In this document: one piece after another, positions 1 to 6,508 of the stretch
Position numbering within the stretch: position 1 is the stretch's first letter
Layout of the letters: each line of letters starts with the position of its first letter
NCBI GenBank assembly: GCA_016196415.1
Contig: JACPXS010000016.1
Span: 1 to 13,608 of the forward strand
Length of the DNA: 13,608 nt
Reading direction: 5' to 3'
From: Candidatus Omnitrophota bacterium
Lineage (GTDB): Bacteria > Omnitrophota > Koll11 > Aquiviventales > Aquiviventaceae
Position numbers and translations under genes: made by a program
Notes under the pieces: model-generated
What the model was told of the DNA's origin: nothing
Database searches by the model: none
Seen by the model: the letters and a program-made list of their open reading frames with translations, nothing else

Positions 1-883
1 CGAGCATCCGGTACTGCTCAAATCCCCGCAGCAGCTCCGGCAGCGATCCCAAGAGCAGCGCCCCCACGATGGCGCCCCGGACGCTGCCCATGCCGCCCAG
101 CACCACCATCGATAAGATCATCACCGACAGGATGAAGTCGAAGCTGTCCGGAGTGATCGTGCCTTGCTTCGCGGCGAACAACGCCCCCGCCAATCCGGCG
201 ATGGCCCCGCCGCACCCTTGCGCGAGCAGCTTTAACTGGAGCACGGGAATCCCAACGCAGGAGGCCGCCAGCTCATCTTCCCGGATCGCGACCCACGCGC
301 GGCCCACGCGGGAACGGCTCAAGCGCACGCAGACCCCCGCGACCACCACCGTGCTGAGACAGGCCAGGTAATAGTACGGGGCGGACTCGACTCCAAGATC
401 AACCACGCCCCGGCCAGGAACCCAGATCCGTGGATGCGCAATCCCCAGCAACCCATTCGGGCCGCCGGTCCATCGATCCAGGTTGGTGAAGGTGATCCGA
501 ACGATCTCACCGAATCCCAGCGTGACAATCGCGAGGTAGTCGCCGCGCACCCGCAGCGCCGGCACGCCAAGACAGACCCCGCACAGGCCGGCGACCAGCG
601 CGGCCGGCATCCACCCCGCCCAAAACGGCCAGCCCCAGTGGAGATTAAGCAACCCGTACGTGTAGGCGCCGATGGCGAAAAACGCCGCGTAGCCAAGATG
701 CAAGAGCCCGGTCAGGCCCACGATGAGGTTCAGGCCGAGCGCCAGGAGCGCATAGATGAGCGCTGTGGTGAGGACGTCAAGCTGATAGGCATCGGGGTGA
801 ATGAGGGGTACCAGGAGTGCTACGCACGCGCCCAGGGTCCATCGCAGCATGCGACGATTCAGCGCGGAAGGATTCATCAGCAT
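1..883 (-). CDS. livM: Branched-chain amino-acid ABC transporter permease LivM, 3'-truncated by the window edge
   Basis: One of two inner-membrane permease subunits of a LivHMGF-type importer for leucine, isoleucine, valine or related amino acids. Reverse-strand translation from ATG 883 is open to the window edge for 294 codons. It contains LivM-typical stretches: ALLALGLNLIVGLTGLLHLG near residues 45-64, YAAFFAIGAYTYG just after, LRVRGDYLAIVTLGFGEIVR near 110-130, a TGGPNG loop, the EAA-like segment around AWVAIREDELAA, and VVLGGMGSVRGAIVGA near the edge. Hydrophobic spans alternate with short loops. An in-frame ATG at 877 is equally possible, and neither start has a clear Shine-Dalgarno. 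It follows livK and livH on the same strand but is separated from livH by about 390 bp of repeat-rich DNA. The last few dozen residues of the family length are probably outside the window. Family assignment is secure; substrate is inferred from family and neighbours. Confidence 0.93.
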   Translation of the reverse strand, partial: MLMNPSALNRRMLRWTLGACVALLVPLIHPDAYQLDVLTTALIYALLALGLNLIVGLTGLLHLGYAAFFAIGAYTYGLLNLHWGWPFWAGWMPAALVAGLCGVCLGVPALRVRGDYLAIVTLGFGEIVRITFTNLDRWTGGPNGLLGIAHPRIWVPGRGVVDLGVESAPYYYLACLSTVVVAGVCVRLSRSRVGRAWVAIREDELAASCVGIPVLQLKLLAQGCGGAIAGLAGALFAAKQGTITPDSFDFILSVMILSMVVLGGMGSVRGAIVGALLLGSLPELLRGFEQYRML

Positions 884-978
884 GGGGCACGCAGCCGCCG
901 GTCTACAGCGCGCCGAGCGACGAGATGAGAAACGAGTGCTGCCGCTGTCGAATCGGTAGCTAGGTACTATCTGCTAAG

Positions 979-1162
979 AGCGCCTCACTGCTCTGTCGAA
1001 AACCCCCTGCGATGGCTGCTGGGGCCACGGGGCCTGCCCCGGCGCCACCCTGCGCCGTCCTCGCCCATCGACTATCGCGCTGGTTCTGCGGGCGGCGCAG
1101 GGGACCCGTCGCCGGGTCACCCGTGGCCCAATGGCGAGCTTTTCGACGGAGCAGCGCCTCAC
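979..1162. mobile_element. MITE-like palindromic element with terminal inverted repeats and a 10-bp direct repeat
   Basis: A 164-bp palindrome (989-1152) sits between exact 10-bp direct repeats AGCGCCTCAC (979-988 and 1153-1162), as expected of a target-site duplication. The terminal inverted repeats are GCTCTGTCGAAAA (990-1002) and its partner at 1140-1152, matching 12 of 13. Nested exact inverted pairs are GGGCCACGGG (1022-1031) with 1120-1129, CCCGGCG (1038-1044) with 1110-1116, and CCCTGCGCCG (1048-1057) with 1093-1102. The arms therefore fold back nearly full length around 1075. No transposase or credible ORF lies inside, so it would be non-autonomous. It lies in the livH-livM gap, where its transcript would form a long hairpin ahead of livM. 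A large REP/BIME-type hairpin that is not transposon-derived is the main alternative. Confidence 0.6.
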
Positions 1163-1182
1163 GAAAAGACCTGTGGCGCGCT

Positions 1183-1251
1183 GTTCAAGGTTCGAGGGTC
1201 AAGGCTCCAGGCACGATCTTCCCCTTGACCCTTCAGCCTTGACCCTTGAAC
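1183..1251. repeat. Heptamer tandem repeats arranged as a hairpin downstream of livH
   Basis: Degenerate 7-bp units run on each side of a short loop. The left arm has GTTCAAG, GTTCGAG, GGTCAAG and GCTCCAG (1183-1210). The right arm has CTTGACC, CTTCAGC, CTTGACC and CTTGAAC (1224-1251). The outermost units are exact reverse complements (GTTCAAG with CTTGAAC), as are GGTCAAG and CTTGACC. The repeat begins 25 bp beyond the livH stop. Transcribed on the minus strand it would form a stem with a period-7 register. There is no T-tract, so a classical intrinsic terminator is not indicated; a 3'-end stabiliser or transcription-damping hairpin is possible. Confidence 0.65.
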
Positions 1252-1275
1252 GCCGGTGATGTTGCTAGGGGCTTC

Positions 1276-2196
1276 TCAGGCGCGGTCGGCCACCCGCTCA
1301 CCCAACAACCCTGTCGGTTTACACAGGAGCAGGACGACGAGGATGAGAAAGGCAAAGACGTTTTTCCACTGCGAAGACAGGTAGCCGGCTCCTAAGGCTT
1401 CCAGTAGGCCCAATAGCAAGCCGCCGACCATCGCACCGGGAACGTTGCCGATCCCGCCCAAGACCGCCGCCGTAAACGCCTTCAATCCCGTGAGGTAGCC
1501 ATCGTGAAAGTTGATGGTGCCGTAGTGAAGCCCAAAGAGCATGCCCCCGATGGCGGCGAGGGCCGAGCCGATCACAAACGTGGTCGCAATGATGCGATGA
1601 ACCGGAATGCCCAACAGCGCGCAGGCCTTGAGGTCCTGCGCGGTGGCCCGCATCGCCATGCCCAGCTTCGTCGACATCACCAGCACTTGAAGCCCCACCA
1701 TCAAGACGGCGCCGGCAAGCCACACCACCAGTTGCATGAAGGTCACGCTCACCCCGCCAAGCTCCCAACGCACATAGGGAATGAGGTTCGGGAACTGCCG
1801 GTCGGTCGCTCCAAAGAGTCCCATGAGCGCATTCTGCAAAAAGAAGGACATCCCGATGGCGGTGATGAGGGCGTTCAGGCGCGGGGCGTGGCGGATCGGC
1901 CGATACGCCACCCGTTCGATCGCCCACCCCAGTCCGCTACAGACCCCCATGGCCGCCACGCCGCTTGCGGCCAGCAGGATCCACCAGGGCGCGTGCGAGA
2001 GAACGGGATGCGCGCCGGCGAACACGAGACCGATGAGCGCGGCGTACGCGCCCACCATGAAGACTTCACCGTGCGCGAAGTTGATGAGCTGAATCACCCC
2101 ATAGACCATCGTGTAACCCAACGCGATCAGCGCATAGATCGACCCGAGGGTCAGGCCGTTGGCGAGCTGTTGGAGGAAGAGCTGGAGGGGCGTCAT
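1276..2196 (-). CDS. livH: Branched-chain amino-acid ABC transporter permease LivH
   Basis: Inner-membrane permease, 306 aa, close to the usual LivH length of about 300. The N-terminus has the hallmark LivH block: NGLTLGSIYALIALGYTMVY (residues 13-32) followed by GVIQLINFAHGEVFMVGAYA. The coupling-loop region reads MRATAQDLKACALLGIPVHR, and the C-terminal part has TGLKAFTAAVLGGIGNVPGA followed by MVGGLLLGLLEALGAGY. Seven to eight hydrophobic spans are apparent. It starts at ATG 2196. It pairs with LivM downstream and receives substrate from the LivK-type lipoprotein encoded upstream; the 161-bp livK-livH gap consists largely of heptamer repeats. Nothing is broken or missing. Specificity for leucine, isoleucine and valine as opposed to other amides or amino acids cannot be read from the sequence. 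Confidence 0.95.
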   Translation of the reverse strand: MTPLQLFLQQLANGLTLGSIYALIALGYTMVYGVIQLINFAHGEVFMVGAYAALIGLVFAGAHPVLSHAPWWILLAASGVAAMGVCSGLGWAIERVAYRPIRHAPRLNALITAIGMSFFLQNALMGLFGATDRQFPNLIPYVRWELGGVSVTFMQLVVWLAGAVLMVGLQVLVMSTKLGMAMRATAQDLKACALLGIPVHRIIATTFVIGSALAAIGGMLFGLHYGTINFHDGYLTGLKAFTAAVLGGIGNVPGAMVGGLLLGLLEALGAGYLSSQWKNVFAFLILVVLLLCKPTGLLGERVADRA

Positions 2197-2223
2197 GCGA
2201 AGAGACCGGGTGCCTGGAAATGG

Positions 2224-2251
2224 GGAATGCGGAGTGCGGAGTGCGGAATGA
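2224..2251. repeat. Four heptamer repeats (GGAATGC/GGAGTGC type) upstream of livH
   Basis: Four consecutive 7-bp units of the forms GGAATGC, GGAGTGC (twice) and GGAATGA occupy 2224-2251, ending 28 bp ahead of the livH ATG. They are largely complementary to the heptamers at 2313-2357, about 60 bp away. The livK-livH intercistronic RNA can therefore fold into a roughly 130-nt stem-loop. The same family recurs at the hppA-livK junction. Confidence 0.75.
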
Positions 2252-2312
2252 AGGCGTCGGATCGACCAGGGAGGGTGAAGGGCGCAGCGCAGGACCTGGC
2301 ATGATCATCGCT

Positions 2313-2357
2313 GTTCATTGTTCATTCCGAATTCCACATTCCGAATTCCGCATTCGG
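2313..2357. repeat. Heptamer repeats abutting the livK stop codon
   Basis: Six successive 7-bp units of the forms GTTCATT (twice), CCGAATT, CCACATT, CCGAATT and CCGCATT fill 2313-2354. A partial unit follows directly against the livK TAA (2358-2360 on the plus strand). They form the opposite arm to the units at 2224-2251. A hairpin immediately 3' of a binding-protein gene recalls the REP element between malE and malF in E. coli, which protects the upstream message; that role is an inference here. Confidence 0.75.
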
Positions 2358-3515
2358 TTAGTCCCAGGAGGCAGTGTTCACGAACTGGAACTTGCCGTCC
2401 CTGACCGTAAAGATCCCGATGTCGCGGATGAGCGAATCGCCCTTCCCATCGAAGTTCTGCGCGCCAAAGAGGCCGGGATAGTCCTTCAGCGTTTTCATGG
2501 CCGCCAACACCGCGGCGCGGTCCTTCACGCCAGCGCGGCGGATCGCCCAGATGGCGATGCTGGTGGCCTCGTACGCATAGGCCGAGTAGGCGCCGATGGG
2601 ACCAAACCGCTGTTCGTACTCGTTCACGAAGGCCTGGGCGGTGGGAAGCTGATGGATGTCGCATCCGATCGTGGTCAAATAGATCCCTCCGGCGGCCCGG
2701 GGAGTGGCTAACTCGATGAGGACGGGATCAAAGAGCCCGTCGCCGCCCATGAACTGCGCGCGCAACCCCACCTCCGCGCGCTGCTTGATGAGCAGGGCCC
2801 CTTCCGGAAACATGCCCGCGAAATACATCACATCAGGATCACGCGATTTAATTTTCGTCAGGAGCGGGACGAAATCTTTATCCCCTTGGGTGATCCCTTC
2901 GTGCCCGATGACCTCCGCATGGAGCGCATTCAGCTTCTTGATCACCTCATCGGCCAGCCCGCGCCCGTAGGTCGTCATGTCGTCCAAGACGAACACCCGG
3001 TGCGCCTTGAGCTCGTTTGCGATGAACAGCGCCGCCGCCGGGCCCTGCAGGTCATCCGTCGCGCAGGTCCGGTAGAACGTGTCAAATCCCTGGCGGGAGA
3101 TCTGCGGGTTCGAGGAGACCGGGGTGATCTGGAGCATCCGAGCCTGGTGGTAGATCGCCGAGGCGGGCATGGTGCAGGAGGAGTTCAGATGGCCGACCGC
3201 CGCCACCACGTCGCGATCGGCGACTAACTTCTTTGCCGCCGCCACGGCTTGCGTGGGATTGCGTTGGTCATCCAGGACGGCCAACTGCAAGCGGTAGCCG
3301 GGGAGCGCCGGCCCCTGGGCCTGGGCATGCTCCACCGCCAGCTCGGCCCCATGCAGCATGTCCTCGCCGTGCGGGGCCTGATCCCCCGTGAGCGGCGCCA
3401 CAAACCCGACCTTGACGACCGGCTCAGATCTGCCACATCCAGCGATCCAGAACACGCACAGCCATAGGCAGATTGCGGATTGCGGAATGAACGATGCGAA
3501 CGTGGAATTCCGCAT
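2358..3515 (-). CDS. livK: Branched-chain amino-acid ABC transporter substrate-binding lipoprotein (LivK/LivJ type)
   Basis: Substrate-binding protein of the Liv importer, 385 aa from ATG 3515. The first 26 residues form a lipoprotein signal: MRNSTF, a hydrophobic core AICLWLCVFW and the lipobox WIAG followed by Cys27, predicting lipid anchoring. The mature part matches the type I periplasmic-binding fold of LivJ/LivK: VKVGFVAPLTGDQAPHG, the ligand-site block GHLNSSCTMPASAIY, QITPVSSNP, KDFVPLLTKIKSRDPDVMYF and AFVNEYEQRFG. A longer in-frame start (ATG 3560) would overlap the hppA 3' end by 31 bp and give an over-long 42-residue signal, so the shorter start is preferred. There is no clear ribosome site. 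The start codon and signal-peptide codons lie inside a heptamer repeat that also abuts the hppA stop. The stop codon abuts a second repeat, so the gene is repeat-flanked on both sides. Confidence 0.92.
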   Translation of the reverse strand: MRNSTFASFIPQSAICLWLCVFWIAGCGRSEPVVKVGFVAPLTGDQAPHGEDMLHGAELAVEHAQAQGPALPGYRLQLAVLDDQRNPTQAVAAAKKLVADRDVVAAVGHLNSSCTMPASAIYHQARMLQITPVSSNPQISRQGFDTFYRTCATDDLQGPAAALFIANELKAHRVFVLDDMTTYGRGLADEVIKKLNALHAEVIGHEGITQGDKDFVPLLTKIKSRDPDVMYFAGMFPEGALLIKQRAEVGLRAQFMGGDGLFDPVLIELATPRAAGGIYLTTIGCDIHQLPTAQAFVNEYEQRFGPIGAYSAYAYEATSIAIWAIRRAGVKDRAAVLAAMKTLKDYPGLFGAQNFDGKGDSLIRDIGIFTVRDGKFQFVNTASWD

Positions 3516-3532
3516 TCCGCATTCCGAATTCA
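3471..3532. repeat. Heptamer repeat hairpin spanning the hppA stop and the livK start
   Basis: The left arm has two GATTGCG units (3471-3484) and a GAATGAA variant. The right arm has GAATTCC, GCATTCC (twice) and GAATTCA (3505-3532). Read on the minus strand the two arms are partly complementary. The hppA stop (3530-3532) and the preferred livK ATG (3513-3515) both fall within the right arm. The left arm encodes part of the LivK signal peptide (around residues 9-16). The units belong to the same family as those at 2224-2251 and 2313-2357. Confidence 0.75.
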
Positions 3533-5797
3533 GGAGGCCTTGTCGATGGCCGCTTGCCATTTCATGGCCTCAGGCGATTCCTGCTTGCTGCGGTAGATGA
3601 TGAAGCCGAGCGTGGCCACGGCCGCCAGCACGATGAGCCAGATGAACACGTTCCCCTCCTCGTAGCGCACGACAAACGGCAGGATGAGGAGGCTCACCAT
3701 ATTCATCACTTTGATGAGCGGATTGAGCGCCGGCCCCGCGGTGTCTTTGAGCGGATCGCCCACGGTATCACCCGTGATGGACGCCTTATGGGCCTCCCCT
3801 CCTTTGCCGCCGTAATGGCCGTCCTCGATGAACTTCTTGGCGTTGTCCCAGGCCCCGCCGGCATTGGACATGAAGACGGCCAGCAGTTGACCGGAGAGGA
3901 TGATGCCCGCCAGGAATCCGCCAAGCGCTTCCTTATGCAGCAGAAATCCGACCACCATCGGCGCCAGCACCGCCAACAGCCCCGGCCCGATCAGCTCGCG
4001 CTGGGCCTCGCTGGTACAAATGCCGACCACGCGCGCGTAATCCGGCGTCTTCGTGCCCTCCCAAATCCCCGGATCCCGAAACTGCGCGCGCACCTCTTGG
4101 ACGATGAGGAACGCCGCTCGGCCGACGGCGCGGATGGTCATGGAGCTGAAGAGAAACGGGACCGCCCCGCCGGTCAAAAAACCGATGAAGACCATCGGCT
4201 CGGCGATCGACAACAGCGGCACGATCTGCTCGTAGGTCTTCCCGGACACCTTCGCGATGTCGGTCAGGTAGGCATTAAAGAGCGAGACCGCGGCGATCAC
4301 CGCCGATCCGATTGCGATTCCCTTGGTGATGGCCTTGGTCGTATTGCCGCACGCATCGAGATCGGCGAGCGTCCGGCGCGCTTGCTGTTCCAGGTGGGCC
4401 ATCTCGCCAATGCCGCTGGCATTGTCCGCCACCGGCCCAAAGACATCCATCGAGATGTTGTTGCCGGTCAGGGTGAGCATGCCGATGCCGCACATCGCCA
4501 CCCCGTACGCAATGTAGGTCGGGTTGGTCCCCTGGTAGATGAGGAACGAGCCGAACACCGCCAAGGCGATGACCCAAATCGCCCACACGCTGCTTTCAAG
4601 CCCCACCGCAATCCCGCTGATGATGGTCGTGGCATGGCCGGTCTGCGTGGAGCGGGCGACGCACTGCACCGGCGGCTTTTCCGGCGCGGTAAAGTAGTCG
4701 GTCATAAAGTTGATCGAGACGGCCAGCGCGATCCCCACCAGCGTCGTCCACACCGGCCGCATATCCAGCCCAGGCACGCCGAGGCTCATCCAACCCGGCA
4801 GCGTCTCCGCGCCAGGAAATCGGAGGTAGTAGAATCCCATGAGGCAGAACCCCACGATCGACACGATCGCGGACACCGTGTAGCCGAGGTGAATCGCCTT
4901 CATGGCCGCGCGCGCCTCTTCCGAGGTGCGCACGAGGTAGGTTCCGATGATGGAGCTCAGCACGCCGATGGCCCGGACCAGCAGCGGGAAGATCACCCCC
5001 TTGTGCCCAAACGACGCCCAGCCGAGGATCATGGCTGAAACGATGGTCACTTCATACGACTCAAAGATATCGGCCGCCATCCCGGCGCAGTCGCCCACGT
5101 TGTCCCCGACGTTATCCGCGATCGTGGCCGCGTTGCGCGGATCGTCCTCCGGGATGTTCCGCTCAAACTTGCCCACCAGATCCGCTCCCACGTCGGCCGC
5201 TTTGGTGTAGATCCCGCCGCCGACGCGCATGAACAGCGCCAGCAGCGTCCCGCCGAACCCAAACCCCAGCAGGACTTCATACGCCTGCTCGCCATAGACC
5301 ATGAAGATCAGCGTCCCCCCGAGCAGGCCAAGCCCGTCGGTGAGCATGCCGGTGATCGTGCCGGTCCGATAGGCGATCTTCAGCGCTTCCGCAAAGCTCG
5401 TGCGGGCCGCAGCCGCCACGCGAACATTGCCCTGCACCGCCATGTTCATCCCGATGAAGCCCACCAGGGCGGAGAAGATCGACCCCATCAGGAAGGCGCA
5501 GGCGCGTCCAATCGCAATGGACTGCTCGGCGGCCGTGAAGTACAGCAACCCGGTCAGGACGAGGATGAGCAACAGGATGGCGCGGAACTGCCGGGAGAGG
5601 TAGGCGTTGGCGCCGATGCGGATCGCGAGGCTGACCTTCCGCATGGCCTCAGTGCCTTGGTCCTTCCGGAGCACTTGCGAGGCGAGGAACACCGCGTACA
5701 GGAGCCCGAAGACCGCCGTGAGCAGCACCCCGATGAGCGCCCAGCGCTCCCCGATGGAAAACGTCGGGTCGGCCATCACACGAAAGAGATGATCCAT
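3530..5797 (-). CDS. hppA: K+-independent membrane-bound H+-translocating pyrophosphatase
   Basis: Integral-membrane pump (755 aa, many transmembrane helices) that couples PPi hydrolysis to ion export. Family signatures, numbered from ATG 5797, are intact: DVGADLVGK at 202-210, EDDPRN from 217 followed by the Asp-rich ADNVGDNVGDCAGM block, DNASGIGEM at 458-466, SNAGGAWDNAKK at 644-655 and GDTVGDPLKDTAGPALN at 676-692. The segment GNTTKAITKG (484-493) carries Lys488 and Thr491. Known K+-dependent enzymes have Ala and Gly at these positions, so a K+-independent proton pump is predicted. An in-frame GTG at 5806 would add three residues. The gene starts 13 bp after the DUF502 stop, consistent with one operon. 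The pump would recycle PPi made by biosynthesis and could charge the membrane. The stop codon lies in a heptamer repeat shared with livK. Confidence 0.97.
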   Translation of the reverse strand: MDHLFRVMADPTFSIGERWALIGVLLTAVFGLLYAVFLASQVLRKDQGTEAMRKVSLAIRIGANAYLSRQFRAILLLILVLTGLLYFTAAEQSIAIGRACAFLMGSIFSALVGFIGMNMAVQGNVRVAAAARTSFAEALKIAYRTGTITGMLTDGLGLLGGTLIFMVYGEQAYEVLLGFGFGGTLLALFMRVGGGIYTKAADVGADLVGKFERNIPEDDPRNAATIADNVGDNVGDCAGMAADIFESYEVTIVSAMILGWASFGHKGVIFPLLVRAIGVLSSIIGTYLVRTSEEARAAMKAIHLGYTVSAIVSIVGFCLMGFYYLRFPGAETLPGWMSLGVPGLDMRPVWTTLVGIALAVSINFMTDYFTAPEKPPVQCVARSTQTGHATTIISGIAVGLESSVWAIWVIALAVFGSFLIYQGTNPTYIAYGVAMCGIGMLTLTGNNISMDVFGPVADNASGIGEMAHLEQQARRTLADLDACGNTTKAITKGIAIGSAVIAAVSLFNAYLTDIAKVSGKTYEQIVPLLSIAEPMVFIGFLTGGAVPFLFSSMTIRAVGRAAFLIVQEVRAQFRDPGIWEGTKTPDYARVVGICTSEAQRELIGPGLLAVLAPMVVGFLLHKEALGGFLAGIILSGQLLAVFMSNAGGAWDNAKKFIEDGHYGGKGGEAHKASITGDTVGDPLKDTAGPALNPLIKVMNMVSLLILPFVVRYEEGNVFIWLIVLAAVATLGFIIYRSKQESPEAMKWQAAIDKAS

Positions 5798-5810
5798 CAC
5801 GCCCACGCGC

Positions 5811-6470
5811 TCATCGTGAGGGGGATTGCGACGCCTGCAGGGGCGAGGCCACCACGCCCCCTGACACGATCAGCTTCACCGCATCTTCCACCGACAGGTG
5901 TAACGACACGACGTCCTCCTCCGGCACGAAGATGATCGGGCCGGTAAACGGCGAGGGCGGGTTGGGAATCAACAACGTGAGCAGCCGCTGCGATGTCCCC
6001 GTCACGGTCGACTGCGATTCGTTCGTGACGAAGGCGATCGAATAGGCTCCGGGACGCGGGTATTGCACCAGCACCACCCGGCGAAATGCCGCGTTGCGAT
6101 GCTCATCGCTAAAGAGAAACTGCGCCAGCTGCTTCGCCGCCGGATAAATCTTGCGGACAAACGGCAATCGGACGAGCCCGATCTCAATCGTTTGAAACAC
6201 CACCCGGCCGAAAAAATGGATCGAGAGCACCCCCACTAAGAAAATCACCAGGACCGTCACCACCAACCCTAGTCCCGGGATGTTGAAGCCAAGCGATCGG
6301 CCCAACAGCCCGTCGGCAAATTTAAAAATCTGCCACACGAGAAAGATGGTGACCGCCACGGGAAACAGGGTGGCCAACCCGGTCACAAAATATCGCCGAA
6401 GCACCTGGCTCAGGCGGCCGGAAAGCACGGGGGGCTTCGCGTCCTGTCCACCGGCGGGTGTCTGACTCAT
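5811..6470 (-). CDS. DUF502 family membrane protein
   Basis: 219 aa from ATG 6470; an in-frame GTG at 6482 adds four residues. The N-terminal region has FVTGLATLFPVAVTIFLVWQ, giving a first membrane span, then LGLVVTVLVIFLVGVLSIHF for a second, with FNIPGLG between them. Downstream are the family-like blocks FVRKIYPAAKQLAQFLF, FRRVVLVQYPRPGAYSIAFV and PNPPSPFTGPIIFVPEEDVV. The C-terminus (LSVEDAVKLIVSGGVV) resembles the usual DUF502 ending. The family includes plant COV1-like proteins; its molecular role in bacteria is not established. The gene lies 38 bp downstream of the Ppx-like gene and 13 bp before hppA, suggesting co-transcription and perhaps a membrane role connected with the pump, which is inference only. 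Confidence 0.85.
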   Translation of the reverse strand: MSQTPAGGQDAKPPVLSGRLSQVLRRYFVTGLATLFPVAVTIFLVWQIFKFADGLLGRSLGFNIPGLGLVVTVLVIFLVGVLSIHFFGRVVFQTIEIGLVRLPFVRKIYPAAKQLAQFLFSDEHRNAAFRRVVLVQYPRPGAYSIAFVTNESQSTVTGTSQRLLTLLIPNPPSPFTGPIIFVPEEDVVSLHLSVEDAVKLIVSGGVVASPLQASQSPSR

Positions 6471-6508
6471 CAGAAGTGCCACAATGCTACCCTGGCCTCA
6501 TCGTTTCG

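Noticed and set aside
884..978. Possible promoter or RNA gene upstream of livM
   Set aside because: No paired -35 and -10, no tRNA-like fold and no ribosome site; nothing can be supported in this stretch.
2224..3532. CRISPR-like array around livK
   Set aside because: Repeat units are 7 bp, degenerate and contiguous, without spacers of uniform length, and no cas genes are present.
3494..5038. 514-codon plus-strand open frame opposite hppA
   Set aside because: Its translation is rich in His, Arg, Asp and Gly with no domain and lies antisense to an intact, well-conserved hppA; long antisense frames are common in high-GC DNA.
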